Shown here: positions 1 through 8,065 of the stretch, one piece after another | How positions within the stretch are numbered: position 1 is the stretch's first letter | Layout: every line of letters starts with the position of its first letter | Assembly: GCA_018261615.1 (NCBI GenBank) | Contig: JAGTSE010000046.1 | Coordinates: forward strand, 1 to 46,279 | Length of the DNA: 46,279 bases | Direction of reading: 5' to 3' | DNA from: Pseudomonadota bacterium | Lineage (GTDB): Bacteria > Pseudomonadota > Gammaproteobacteria > Enterobacterales > Enterobacteriaceae | The notes under the pieces: generated by a model | The model's database searches: none | Seen by the model: the letters and a program-made list of their open reading frames with translations, nothing else | Told to the model about the DNA's origin: nothing | Position numbers and translations under genes: made by a program

Positions 1-62
1 ACTGATTATTTTCAGATTTCTTCACCTGACAGGCCGGTGTGTTTGCCGTTGTGCCGTGTCAG

Positions 63-120
63 TGGAGGCGCATTATAGGGAGATAATTCCGGCTGACAAC
101 CCCTAATTTGAAAAAAGTTT
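63..120 (-). promoter_or_regulatory. rRNA operon P1 promoter (rrnB-type)
   Basis: Reading leftward on the minus strand, a -35 TTGTCA (94-99) and a -10 TATAAT (72-77) are separated by 16 bp. A GC-rich discriminator follows, with a likely start at base 63. The bases closely match E. coli rrnB P1, including the start of its leader. The A/T tracts at 103-120 sit where the UP element would be. In E. coli a 16S gene follows murI in the same direction, so an rRNA operon probably starts just left of the window. Short spacing and a GC-rich discriminator are typical of promoters under stringent control. Confidence 0.9.
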
Positions 121-150
121 TCAACCGTCTCTTTTTTGTTCAAAGCCGCC

Positions 151-1002
151 CTAAAGAGCCAGTTTTTCGAGCGTTTTAAAGCCATAGCGCTGCAAAACGG
201 GCAATAACTGTGCAGTTTCAGGCGTTAGCGCCATGCAGTACGCAACATTATCGCCAGCGGATTTTGCATCCGGCGCTTCATGTTCCAGCAACCAAGCGGT
301 ACGACGCGCAATGGCTGCACCGGAATCCACTAGCCGTGTGCCCTCTGGCAGCACCTGCAACAGTTCATCCTGCAGCAGCGGAAAGTGCGTACAACCTAAG
401 ACTACGGTATCCGGAGGCTCTTTCATGCGTAACCAGGGACGCAAGATGTGGCGTAGCTCTTCAAGCGACACTTTCTTACCGTGCAGTTTCGCTTCAGCCA
501 GAACCACCAGATCCGCCGACCCCAGCATCTCAATACGACACTCATTTGCGAAACGCGAAATCAGTTCGTGCGTATAAGGACGTTTCACTGTGCCGCGCGT
601 TGCCAGTAGACCTACAATACCGTTTGCCGTTAAGCGCGCGGCCGGTTTAATGGCGGGGACAACGCCAACAACAGGAAAGGTGAATTTGTCACGTAACGCG
701 GGAAGAGAGACAGTGCTTGCGGTATTACAGGCGATAACAGCCAGTGCGAGGGGATATTGCGCCTGAACAGCGGTAACAATCTCGACAACACGTTCAACGA
801 TAAACTCTTCGCTTTTCTCACCGTAGGGGAAAGCGACATTGTCGAAAGCGTAAATGTAATGGAGATCCGGCAGGAGATGCCGAATCTCATCATAGACGGA
901 TAACCCACCGACGCCGGAGTCAAACACCAGGACGGTGGGACGCGCGTCAGAAGGTGTAGCTGCCAGACAAGGTGTATTCCCGTCCTGCAGTTTGGTAGCC
1001 AT
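151..1002 (-). CDS. murI: glutamate racemase MurI
   Basis: The 283-residue protein interconverts L- and D-glutamate in the cytoplasm and so supplies D-glutamate for peptidoglycan. Both catalytic cysteines of the Asp/Glu racemase family are visible: Cys92 in ACNTAS and Cys204 in GCTHFP. The N-terminal substrate loop FDSGVGGLS lies at residues 27-35. Length and sequence match E. coli MurI (285 aa) closely, including its conserved N-terminal extension. The start lies 56 bp inside the 3' end of btuB, as in E. coli, so translational coupling and at least partial dependence on btuB transcription are likely. The rRNA promoter follows 51 bp after the stop. Confidence 0.97.
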   Translation of the reverse strand: MATKLQDGNTPCLAATPSDARPTVLVFDSGVGGLSVYDEIRHLLPDLHYIYAFDNVAFPYGEKSEEFIVERVVEIVTAVQAQYPLALAVIACNTASTVSLPALRDKFTFPVVGVVPAIKPAARLTANGIVGLLATRGTVKRPYTHELISRFANECRIEMLGSADLVVLAEAKLHGKKVSLEELRHILRPWLRMKEPPDTVVLGCTHFPLLQDELLQVLPEGTRLVDSGAAIARRTAWLLEHEAPDAKSAGDNVAYCMALTPETAQLLPVLQRYGFKTLEKLAL

Positions 1003-2797
1003 AAGCTGTCTCGTACTCTTTATCGAACAAGTTAGCTATTTTACCACGAACTGTAAGGTGAGATGTCACTGGATATGAGGCAGATAGATCAACCGTACTA
1101 TAACTCGGCAAAACACGTTGCTCAGGGTTATAAATTGACGTGCGATTGTCATAGCGTTTACCGAAGTATTCCCACGCAAGATCCATATCCACATTAAAAA
1201 TGGACCAGTCGAGTTGGTACTTGGCCTGGCGTTTTGCGCGGCGCGGCAGCACTTCGTTCGTTTCGTCATCACGCGGATCGATGTACTGCAAGGTCACACG
1301 ATGCGAGAAAATGCCGGTATCGACGCTTCCTGTCCACTCAACGCCTTTAATGGTTGCAGAATTAATGTTGTAGTAAGCCGTATCGCTATAGGTGATCAGA
1401 TTATCGATCTCATAACGGTACGCGGACAGGCGCCAGTCAACCGGGCCGGTTAATCCTTCCACACCCGCTTCCCACTGTTTTGACTCTTCCGGTTTCAGAT
1501 CCGGATTGGAAGCAATGCCAAAGCGCTTCGCGCCGTACTGCTGTCCAAGCGAAGGCGCCAGGAAACTCGTACCGTAGGAGAGCGTCAGGCGGTAGTTTTC
1601 CACGAACTCCCAGCCAGCAGCCGTTTGCCAGGTACCGTGCCAGCCGAACGCATCATCTTTATCTTCGCGCCCGGAAGCCTCCAGCGTAACATCACCAAAC
1701 TGCTGCATCCCGTTCAGGTAGAGGCCGGTGTTATCACGATCATAGCTATCGCTCGTGCTTTGATTAGATGAAACCAGACGTTCCTGCTTCCAGTCGACAC
1801 CTGCGCCCAGCGAGCCTTTACCCACCGTAATACTGTTACCCCATTGAATGTAACGCTGCTCCATATCATCCAGCGTAGTGCCATCGTTATAACGGCCATA
1901 GATGCTGCTGTAGTTGTAGTCTTTGCTTTTTTGATAGCTGGCCAGCAGTTGCGAGGAGTAGATCCCCTGGTTGAAATTCAGTCCGGTATCCCAGCCCTGA
2001 ACATACAACTGGCGCTCATCGGCGCTGTAATCTGGCGAATACGGCGCACTACCCAGGTCGTAGTCCACATTATTGCTGAAGCTGTAGCCACGGAAGAAAC
2101 CGTCAAAATGGTCATCAAACTTATGCTGTAAGCTGCCCCAGAAAGTTTTATTACGGTAGCCATCGCGATCTTCATCATGAGTCCATGTCGAATCCGGCTG
2201 CACGTTGAATCCGCGCGTACTGGTATAAGAACCTGCGGCGGTCGCCACCGTATCGCCAAAGCGCTGGCGCAAAGTGCCGTCATAGGTTTGATAACCTTTC
2301 GAGCCAATACTGGCGTTGACCTGGGATTTCTCGCTATCCGTCATCGTAATGACGTTGACCACGCCGCCAATCGCGCCGGAGCCATAAACCGCAGAGCGCG
2401 GCCCGCGAATATACTCAACGCGCTGCACCAACGAGAGCGGGATTTGATTAAGTTCAGGATCGTTCGAAATCCCTGACCGCGCCACCGGTACGCCATCAAT
2501 CAGCAGCAGCAAATGTTTTGCTTCCGTACCGCGAACATAAACGGACGCTGTTTGTCCCAGCCCACCGTTTTGCGCGATATCTACGCCCGGTAAACGGCGC
2601 AGCACATCAATGAGAGAACGGGATTGCCAGCGCTCGATATCCTCGCGCGTCACCACCTCGGTCGGTGCCAGCACGGTTTTAGTCGATTGTTGAAAACGAT
2701 TTGCTGTCACCACCAAATTGTCTGAGCCGCTATCCTGCGCCCAGCCGGAAAATGCCGTGACGGAGAGTGCCGTCAGCAGCGAAGCTTTTTTAATCAT
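947..2797 (-). CDS. btuB: vitamin B12 outer-membrane receptor BtuB
   Basis: This is a TonB-dependent outer-membrane beta-barrel of 616 residues, close to the 614 of E. coli BtuB. Residues 1-20 form a signal peptide ending in WA before QDSGS. A TonB box, DNLVVTA, lies at 26-32, followed by the plug domain (RRLPGVDI, RVEYIRGPRSAVYG). The barrel ends in the terminal Phe required for outer-membrane insertion. It imports cobalamins to the periplasm for BtuCDF. I start at ATG 2797 (MIKKAS, as in E. coli); a GTG five codons upstream is also in frame. Expression should be controlled by the upstream riboswitch. The barrel diverges from E. coli more than neighbouring proteins do, as usual for surface receptors. 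Confidence 0.96.
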   Translation of the reverse strand: MIKKASLLTALSVTAFSGWAQDSGSDNLVVTANRFQQSTKTVLAPTEVVTREDIERWQSRSLIDVLRRLPGVDIAQNGGLGQTASVYVRGTEAKHLLLLIDGVPVARSGISNDPELNQIPLSLVQRVEYIRGPRSAVYGSGAIGGVVNVITMTDSEKSQVNASIGSKGYQTYDGTLRQRFGDTVATAAGSYTSTRGFNVQPDSTWTHDEDRDGYRNKTFWGSLQHKFDDHFDGFFRGYSFSNNVDYDLGSAPYSPDYSADERQLYVQGWDTGLNFNQGIYSSQLLASYQKSKDYNYSSIYGRYNDGTTLDDMEQRYIQWGNSITVGKGSLGAGVDWKQERLVSSNQSTSDSYDRDNTGLYLNGMQQFGDVTLEASGREDKDDAFGWHGTWQTAAGWEFVENYRLTLSYGTSFLAPSLGQQYGAKRFGIASNPDLKPEESKQWEAGVEGLTGPVDWRLSAYRYEIDNLITYSDTAYYNINSATIKGVEWTGSVDTGIFSHRVTLQYIDPRDDETNEVLPRRAKRQAKYQLDWSIFNVDMDLAWEYFGKRYDNRTSIYNPEQRVLPSYSTVDLSASYPVTSHLTVRGKIANLFDKEYETAYGYQTAGREYTLSGSYTF

Positions 2798-2821
2798 TGT
2801 GAGAGCATCCACAAAATAAAA

Positions 2822-3015
2822 AGGATGCCGCAGGTTCCATCAATAGCACGCGATGATGTCACCATATGCGACGTATTCCGGCAGGTCTTCGGGCTTGGAG
2901 GTACAACAAGACAGGACTTCCCACCACAGGCAGTGTCTGCTGTCTCACCTTAATCCTTACCGCTGCGCGTCAGCCCCAGATTCACACTGGATTCCCTTTT
3001 AACTCACAGGACCGG
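2822..3015 (-). promoter_or_regulatory. adenosylcobalamin riboswitch (btuB leader)
   Basis: The minus-strand leader of btuB contains the B12 box AGCCCGAAGACCTGCC (about 2880-2897). It also carries the upstream conserved blocks in the right order, ending with AAGGGAATCC and GCTGACGCGCAGC, and matches the E. coli btuB leader along most of its length. The last part pairs near the start codon. In E. coli, adenosylcobalamin binding blocks ribosome access and lowers btuB expression. The ligand-binding core looks intact. Confidence 0.95.
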
Positions 3016-3043
3016 AACACGGATGCTACATTCTGTTACATAT

Positions 3044-3096
3044 GGATGTCCAGACTGCTAAGTGAGTATTTCAAAAACATCCAGCACTGGACATCC
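3044..3096. promoter_or_regulatory. 10-bp inverted repeat with met-box-like motifs, btuB/trmA promoter region
   Basis: GGATGTCCAG (3044-3053) and its exact inverse CTGGACATCC (3087-3096) flank a 33-bp spacer between the divergent btuB and trmA genes. GGATGTCC followed directly by AGACTGCT matches two tandem MetJ met boxes (AGACGTCT) at 5 and 6 of 8 positions. The GGACATC core also occurs in the metB/metJ operator of this window. MetJ binding is inference. Confidence 0.4.
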
Positions 3097-3148
3097 GGTG
3101 AGCAATCCCTACAATCGCCGCGTTATTCTTAATCTCTCAGGAAGCATC

Positions 3149-4249
3149 ATGACCCCCGAACACCTGCCGACAGAACAATACGAAGCCCAACTAGCCGAAA
3201 AAGTCGTACGTCTGCAATCGCTGATGACGCCATTTTCTGCACCGCTTCCGGAGGTGTTCCGCTCGCCGGTCAGCCATTACCGCATGCGCGCCGAGTTCCG
3301 GATTTGGCATGACGGGGACGATCTCTACCACATTATCTTCGATCAGCAGACAAAATCGCGTATCCGCGTCGACAGCTTCCCGGCGGCCAGCGAGCTGATT
3401 AACGTATTAATGAAAGTGATGATTGATGCCGTACGTAGCAATCACACACTGCGCCACAAGCTGTTCCAGATTGACTACCTGAGTACCATGAGCAATCAGG
3501 CGATTGTGACGCTGCTGTATCACAAAAAGCTAGATAACGAATGGCATGAAGCCGCCACCCAGTTGCGCAATGCGCTGCGGGCGCAAAACCTGAATGTGCA
3601 ACTGATTGGCCGCGCCACGAAAACAAAAATCGAGCTCGATCAGGATTATGTCGATGAACGCCTGCCGGTCGGTGGCAGAGAGATGATCTACCGTCAGGTG
3701 GAAAACAGTTTTACCCAGCCTAACGCGGCAATGAATATCCAGATGCTGGAATGGGCGCAGGATGTCACTCGCGACGCCAGCGGCGATTTGCTGGAGCTGT
3801 ATTGCGGTAACGGCAACTTCTCGCTGGCGCTGGCGCGCAATTTCAACCGCGTGCTGGCCACGGAAATCGCCAAGCCGTCTGTCGCCGCCGCGCAGTACAA
3901 CATCGCCGCCAACCATATTAATAATGTACAAATCATTCGTATGTCTGCGGAGGAATTCACGCAGGCGATGAACGGCGTACGTGCCTTTAACCGTTTGCAG
4001 GGGATCGATCTGAAAAGCTACCAGTGCGAAACGATCTTCGTCGATCCGCCGCGCAGCGGGCTGGATGCGGAAACCGAAAAAATGGTGCAGGCCTATCCGC
4101 GCATTCTGTACATCTCCTGCAACCCGGAAACGCTGTGCAAAAACCTTGAAACATTAAGCCAGACGCACGACGTTTCGCGTCTGGCGTTGTTTGATCAGTT
4201 CCCTTACACGCACCATATGGAGTGTGGCGTTCTGTTGACCAGGAAGTAA
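3149..4249 (+). CDS. trmA: tRNA (uracil-5-)-methyltransferase TrmA
   Basis: The 366-residue protein has the same length as E. coli TrmA. It makes 5-methyluridine at position 54 of tRNA and methylates tmRNA, using S-adenosylmethionine. The SAM-binding segment DLLELYCGNGNFSLAL, the motif DPPRSGLD and the nucleophile motif SCNPETL near residue 324 are all present. The ATG at 3149 (MTPEHLPTEQYEAQL) follows the ribosome binding site CAGGAAG and matches the family start; an in-frame start 29 codons upstream has no such support. It is transcribed divergently from btuB and ends just before a C/T-rich stem-loop shared with yijD. Confidence 0.97.
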   Translation: MTPEHLPTEQYEAQLAEKVVRLQSLMTPFSAPLPEVFRSPVSHYRMRAEFRIWHDGDDLYHIIFDQQTKSRIRVDSFPAASELINVLMKVMIDAVRSNHTLRHKLFQIDYLSTMSNQAIVTLLYHKKLDNEWHEAATQLRNALRAQNLNVQLIGRATKTKIELDQDYVDERLPVGGREMIYRQVENSFTQPNAAMNIQMLEWAQDVTRDASGDLLELYCGNGNFSLALARNFNRVLATEIAKPSVAAAQYNIAANHINNVQIIRMSAEEFTQAMNGVRAFNRLQGIDLKSYQCETIFVDPPRSGLDAETEKMVQAYPRILYISCNPETLCKNLETLSQTHDVSRLALFDQFPYTHHMECGVLLTRK

Positions 4250-4257
4250 AATCTCTC

Positions 4258-4284
4258 ATCCCTCTCCTGTAAAGGGGAGGGAAA
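4258..4284. repeat. CCCTC-type intergenic stem-loop between trmA and yijD
   Basis: CCCTCTCC and GGGGAGGG form a near-perfect stem around a short TGTAAA loop between the convergent 3' ends of trmA and yijD. There is no convincing T-run on either strand. Similar stems lie after metL (19673), glpK (38812) and tpiA (42770). Confidence 0.55.
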
Positions 4285-4286
4285 AA

Positions 4287-4652
4287 TCACTTCGACGCCT
4301 CGTGTTTGCGGTTACGGTTGCGCAGGCGGAAACCAATCCAGAAGACCAGCACTACCGACAGCACGGCTGGCAGGAAGTTAGAGCCGATCACCGGGTATTC
4401 AGCGCGAACGACTGTACTGTACAGCAGCACACCGAGAATAAAGCAGGCGGCGGCAAGGCCCGGCAGACCAACCGGCATGGTGCGATTCTGGTAACGCTGA
4501 TGCAAGCAATATACCGTCAGCACCAGCGAGATAACCGGAAACAGAGAAAAGGGAACCACGGAACTGAATACAGCAGAAAATGCGCCGTTAATCGATAAGC
4601 CAGCAACCAGCGCCAGCAGCAACGTACCTTTATCTTGACCTGACTGTTTCAT
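4287..4652 (-). CDS. yijD: inner-membrane protein YijD (DUF1422)
   Basis: This is a 121-residue hydrophobic protein very similar to E. coli YijD (119 aa), family DUF1422, of unknown function. About four membrane-spanning segments can be read: roughly residues 9-30, 33-50, 62-82 and 88-106. The C-terminus is short and basic (RLRNRNRK). Its start ATG overlaps the stop of fabR by one base (TAATG), so it is translated from the fabR transcript. That conserved coupling suggests a role linked to membrane lipid homeostasis, but no function is established. Confidence 0.93.
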   Translation of the reverse strand: MKQSGQDKGTLLLALVAGLSINGAFSAVFSSVVPFSLFPVISLVLTVYCLHQRYQNRTMPVGLPGLAAACFILGVLLYSTVVRAEYPVIGSNFLPAVLSVVLVFWIGFRLRNRNRKHEASK

Positions 4653-5305
4653 TACTCATCCTTTGCTTCACTCGTCGATTGATGCGCCAGTTTTTCCTGC
4701 TCGCGGCGATACCAGTAATAGGCGCCTTTTGAAATCATCCGCAATTGCAATACCAGCCGCTCTTCTAACTGCCGGCGTTGTTCAGCACTCACATCCAGCG
4801 CTTCTGCGCCGGCGTTAAAAACGATAGTTACCATCGCCTCGGCTTGCGCCTCGGTAAAGGCACGCGGCATATGGTTTTCGAGTTCTAGATAGTCGGCAAG
4901 TTCCGCGATAAAGTGCTGAATTTCTCGCGCAACCGCCGCGCGGAAAGCGGCTGAGGTCCCGGAACGCTCACGCAGCAGTAGCTGAAATGCATTGGGATTG
5001 TTGCCAATAAATTCCATAAAAGTGGAAACCGAGGTGCGGATCACACTGCCGCCTTTGGCAATACGCTGGCGCGCCTGACGCATCAACTGGCGCAGCATCA
5101 ACCCGCTTTCGTCCACCATGGTCAGGCCGAGCTCATCAACATCACGAAAATGCCGGTAAAAAGACGTCGGCGCGATACCCGCCTCGCGGGCAACTTCCCG
5201 CAGGCTCAGGCTGGCAAAACTCCGCTCGGCGCTCAGTTGGCTAAATGCCGCTTCCACCAGCGAACGCCGGGTTCGCTCTTTTTGTTGCGCTCTTACACCC
5301 ATCAT
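4652..5305 (-). CDS. fabR: TetR-type repressor of unsaturated fatty acid synthesis FabR
   Basis: FabR represses fabA and fabB in response to the balance of saturated and unsaturated acyl chains. The N-terminal TetR helix-turn-helix is clear (REVAREAGIAPTSFYRHF) and the rest is the ligand-binding helical domain. The start MMGVRAQQ at 5305 (217 aa), or 5302 (216 aa), matches the E. coli start; AAGGA lies upstream at good spacing. A TTG start at 5338 is possible but unsupported. It is divergent from sthA across about 195 bp and translationally coupled to yijD. Confidence 0.95.
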   Translation of the reverse strand: MMGVRAQQKERTRRSLVEAAFSQLSAERSFASLSLREVAREAGIAPTSFYRHFRDVDELGLTMVDESGLMLRQLMRQARQRIAKGGSVIRTSVSTFMEFIGNNPNAFQLLLRERSGTSAAFRAAVAREIQHFIAELADYLELENHMPRAFTEAQAEAMVTIVFNAGAEALDVSAEQRRQLEERLVLQLRMISKGAYYWYRREQEKLAHQSTSEAKDE

Positions 5306-5500
5306 TATGTTTGAATCCTTCCAGGGGCTTTCTGGCAATATACCAGAAGAAAATCCGATCCGATCGTACTGGATTGTGACCGATTATTTACACGTCGTTT
5401 CTTCTTTTTTGCCTGAAAAAAGCATAACGATAATTGGGATATCGCGGCTTTAATGTTAGTATTCTGTTGCTTTTATGTATAAGAACAGGTAAGCCTTACC

Positions 5501-6901
5501 ATGCCACATTCCTACGATTATGATGCAATTGTAATAGGCTCCGGTCCAGGCGGCGAAGGCGCAGCTATGGGTCTGGTTAAACAAGGAGCACGGGTCGCGG
5601 TTATTGAGCGTTACCATAACGTCGGTGGCGGTTGCACGCACTGGGGAACCATCCCGTCGAAAGCGTTGCGCCATGCCGTTAGCCGCATTATCGAATTCAA
5701 CCAAAACCCTCTCTACAGCGACCATAGCCGCCTTCTCCGCTCCTCTTTTGCTGATATCCTGAACCACGCAGAGAGCGTGATTAATCAACAAACTCGCATG
5801 CGTCAGGGCTTTTATGAGCGTAACCGTTGCGAAATTCTTGAAGGCAACGCCCATTTTATTGATGACCACACGCTGGGGCTGGAGTGCCACGACGGCACGG
5901 TAGAAACGATCACTGCAGAGAAGTTTGTTATCGCCTGCGGCTCACGCCCTTACCATCCGGCCGATGTGGATTTCACCCATCCGCGCGTCTATGACAGCGA
6001 TTCGATCCTCGATATGCACCATGAGCCCCGCCATGTCATTATTTATGGTGCTGGGGTGATCGGCTGCGAATATGCGTCAATCTTCCGGGGAATGAACGTC
6101 AAGGTCGATCTGATCAACACCCGCGATCGTCTGCTGGCATTTCTCGATCAGGAGATGTCGGATTCGCTCTCGTACCACTTCTGGAACAGCGGTGTCGTTA
6201 TCCGTCACAATGAAGAGTATGAGCGTATCGAGCCGCTGGAAGACGGCGTCATCATGCACCTCAAATCGGGTAAGAAACTGAAAGCTGATTGTCTGCTCTA
6301 TGCTAACGGCCGTACCGGTAATACCGACAGCCTGAAGCTGGGTAATATTGGTCTGGAAGCAGATGGCCGCGGGCAGTTGAAGGTCAACAGCATGTACCAG
6401 ACCGCGCTGCCGCACATTTATGCTGTGGGCGATGTGATTGGCTACCCAAGCCTGGCGTCAGCGGCTTACGATCAAGGGCGTATCGCCGCGCAGGCGATGA
6501 TTAAAGGCGAAGCGACAGCGCACCTGATTGAAGATATCCCCACCGGCATCTACACCATTCCGGAAATCAGCTCCGTTGGTAAAACCGAGCAACAGCTGAC
6601 CGCGATGAAAGTGCCGTACGAAGTGGGCCGGGCGCAGTTCAAACACCTGGCGCGGGCGCAAATTGTCGGTATGAATGTCGGTACCCTAAAGATCTTGTTC
6701 CACCGCGAAACGAAAGAAATTTTGGGGATCCACTGCTTTGGCGAGCGCGCGGCCGAAATTATTCATATCGGCCAAGCGATTATGGAGCAGAAAGGTGGCG
6801 GTAACACGATTGAGTACTTCGTTAACACCACCTTTAACTACCCGACAATGGCGGAAGCCTATCGGGTTGCCGCGCTAAACGGTTTAAACCGCCTGTTTTA
6901 A
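5501..6901 (+). CDS. sthA: soluble pyridine nucleotide transhydrogenase SthA
   Basis: This is a 466-residue FAD enzyme, identical in length to E. coli SthA/UdhA. It transfers hydride between NADPH and NAD+ in the cytoplasm and mainly reoxidises excess NADPH. The FAD dinucleotide motif GSGPGGEGAA is at about residues 12-21. The second Rossmann motif, YGAGVIGCEYAS, follows near 180-195, and the C-terminal dimerisation domain is complete. At the usual redox-disulfide position only one cysteine is left (GGGCTHWGTIPSKAL), as expected for SthA and unlike lipoamide dehydrogenase or glutathione reductase. Its 3' end overlaps that of convergent oxyR by 18 bp. Confidence 0.97.
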   Translation: MPHSYDYDAIVIGSGPGGEGAAMGLVKQGARVAVIERYHNVGGGCTHWGTIPSKALRHAVSRIIEFNQNPLYSDHSRLLRSSFADILNHAESVINQQTRMRQGFYERNRCEILEGNAHFIDDHTLGLECHDGTVETITAEKFVIACGSRPYHPADVDFTHPRVYDSDSILDMHHEPRHVIIYGAGVIGCEYASIFRGMNVKVDLINTRDRLLAFLDQEMSDSLSYHFWNSGVVIRHNEEYERIEPLEDGVIMHLKSGKKLKADCLLYANGRTGNTDSLKLGNIGLEADGRGQLKVNSMYQTALPHIYAVGDVIGYPSLASAAYDQGRIAAQAMIKGEATAHLIEDIPTGIYTIPEISSVGKTEQQLTAMKVPYEVGRAQFKHLARAQIVGMNVGTLKILFHRETKEILGIHCFGERAAEIIHIGQAIMEQKGGGNTIEYFVNTTFNYPTMAEAYRVAALNGLNRLF

Positions 6902-7801
6902 CGCGTTATCGAAATGGCCATCCATTGCACTGCGGATGGCCTCTGCCAACTGCTCATAGCGGCTGCGCAGTGGTGAACCCGGGCGATAAACCAGGCCGAC
7001 TGTACGTTTCGGTTCTGGCTTAATGCACGGCAGGTAAACCACACCATCACGTTTACGTTCACGCGGAACAGAGAGCGCAGGCAACAGCGTGATACCGCTT
7101 CCGGCCGCCACCATATTACGCAGCGTTTCCAGACTGGTTGCGCGAAAGTGCGTATCTTCATCGGCCCCGGCTTCAAAGCAGAACCCCATCGCCTGATCGC
7201 GCAGGCAATGGCCATCTTCCAGCATCAGCAGTTTTTCACCGGCCAGATCGGACATCGGTACACATTCGCGGTTCGCCCACGGGTGGTCTTCATAAATCGC
7301 CAGCAACATCGGTTCGTCATACAACGGCACCTCAATAAAGGCTTCGCTCTCTTTGACCAGCGCCAGAATGGCGCAATCGAGCTTGCCGCTGTCCAGTTGC
7401 GCCAGCAACTGATGCGTCTGCGCTTCGTGCAAGTACATTTCCAGCTTCGGGAAGGTTTGATGCAGCAGCGGAATGATATGCGGCAGTAGATAAGGTCCAA
7501 CGGTTGGGATCAGGCCAATATGCAGCGGACCGGACATCGTTTCCCCCTGCTGGCTTGCCATTTCCTTCAGCACTTTAACCTCGCGCAGTACAGTACGCGC
7601 CTGATCCACCAGCAGCAAACCAGCCTGGGTGAACAGCACTTTGCGACTGGTACGTTCCAGCAGCATCACGCCCAGTTCATCTTCCAGTTTCCGGATCTGC
7701 CCGCTCAGCGTTGGCTGGCTAACGTGGCAGGAATCAGCTGCACGGCGAAAATGGCGATGTTCGGCTAACGCCACAAGGTATTCAAGATCACGAATATTCA
7801 T
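6884..7801 (-). CDS. oxyR: hydrogen peroxide-sensing LysR regulator OxyR
   Basis: OxyR is the peroxide-responsive activator of genes such as katG, ahpCF and oxyS, and it represses itself. The 305-residue protein matches E. coli in length. The LysR winged helix lies at the N-terminus (FRRAADSCHVSQPTLSGQI). The redox pair Cys199 and Cys208 sits in EDGHCLRDQAMGFCFE, so disulfide switching should be intact. It is transcribed divergently from oxyS across a shared OxyR site and overlaps the 3' end of sthA. Confidence 0.98.
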   Translation of the reverse strand: MNIRDLEYLVALAEHRHFRRAADSCHVSQPTLSGQIRKLEDELGVMLLERTSRKVLFTQAGLLLVDQARTVLREVKVLKEMASQQGETMSGPLHIGLIPTVGPYLLPHIIPLLHQTFPKLEMYLHEAQTHQLLAQLDSGKLDCAILALVKESEAFIEVPLYDEPMLLAIYEDHPWANRECVPMSDLAGEKLLMLEDGHCLRDQAMGFCFEAGADEDTHFRATSLETLRNMVAAGSGITLLPALSVPRERKRDGVVYLPCIKPEPKRTVGLVYRPGSPLRSRYEQLAEAIRSAMDGHFDNALKQAV

Positions 7802-7820
7802 TATTCATCCTCCGTCGCCA

Positions 7821-7871
7821 CGATAGTTCATGGCGATAGATAGAATAGCAACGAACGATTATCCCTATCAA
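7821..7871. promoter_or_regulatory. OxyR binding site between oxyR and oxyS
   Basis: Spaced ATAG and CTAT elements occur along this stretch (CTATC, CTATCTATC and ATAG on the minus strand), as in the OxyR recognition pattern ATAGnnnnnnnCTAT. The bases match the E. coli oxyR/oxyS control region almost continuously. One site represses oxyR and activates oxyS. Confidence 0.85.
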
Positions 7872-7896
7872 GCATTCTGTTAAATAATAAGCACCA

Positions 7897-8006
7897 GAAA
7901 CGGAGCGGTGCCTCATTTAACCCTTGATTAGACGATTAACCTTCAGTTTCTCTCTGAACAACTAAAGCCAACGTGAACGTTTAGCGGACCTGAGTGTCCG
8001 CTTTTT
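7897..8006 (+). ncRNA. oxyS: OxyS peroxide-induced small RNA
   Basis: The RNA starts GAAACGGAGCGG, as in E. coli OxyS, and keeps TTTAACCCTTGA and the single-stranded Hfq-binding stretch AACTAAAGCCAACGTGAAC. It ends in the terminator hairpin GCGGAC/GTCCGC followed by eight T residues. A -10-like TAATAA ends six bases before the start, and the OxyR site lies just upstream. The middle stem and the terminator loop differ from E. coli; see findings for the possible effect on fhlA pairing. Confidence 0.93.
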
Positions 8007-8021
8007 TTTGCATAAATAAAA

Positions 8022-8044
8022 AAGCCCGGCGAAATGCCAGGCCC
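8022..8044 (-). terminator. terminator of the argCBH transcript
   Basis: On the minus strand GCCTGGC, ATTTC, GCCGGGC forms a 7-bp stem with one G-U pair, followed by TTTTTTATTTAT. It lies after argH and tail to tail with the oxyS terminator, insulating oxyS and oxyR from the arginine genes. Confidence 0.85.
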
Positions 8045-8065
8045 GGTATTACGTTTTCTTGTGGG

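Noticed and set aside
5306..5500. FabR operator between fabR and sthA
   Set aside because: I looked for the FabR/FadR-type palindrome and saw only weak partial symmetry (CCGATCGTACTGG), not enough to call.
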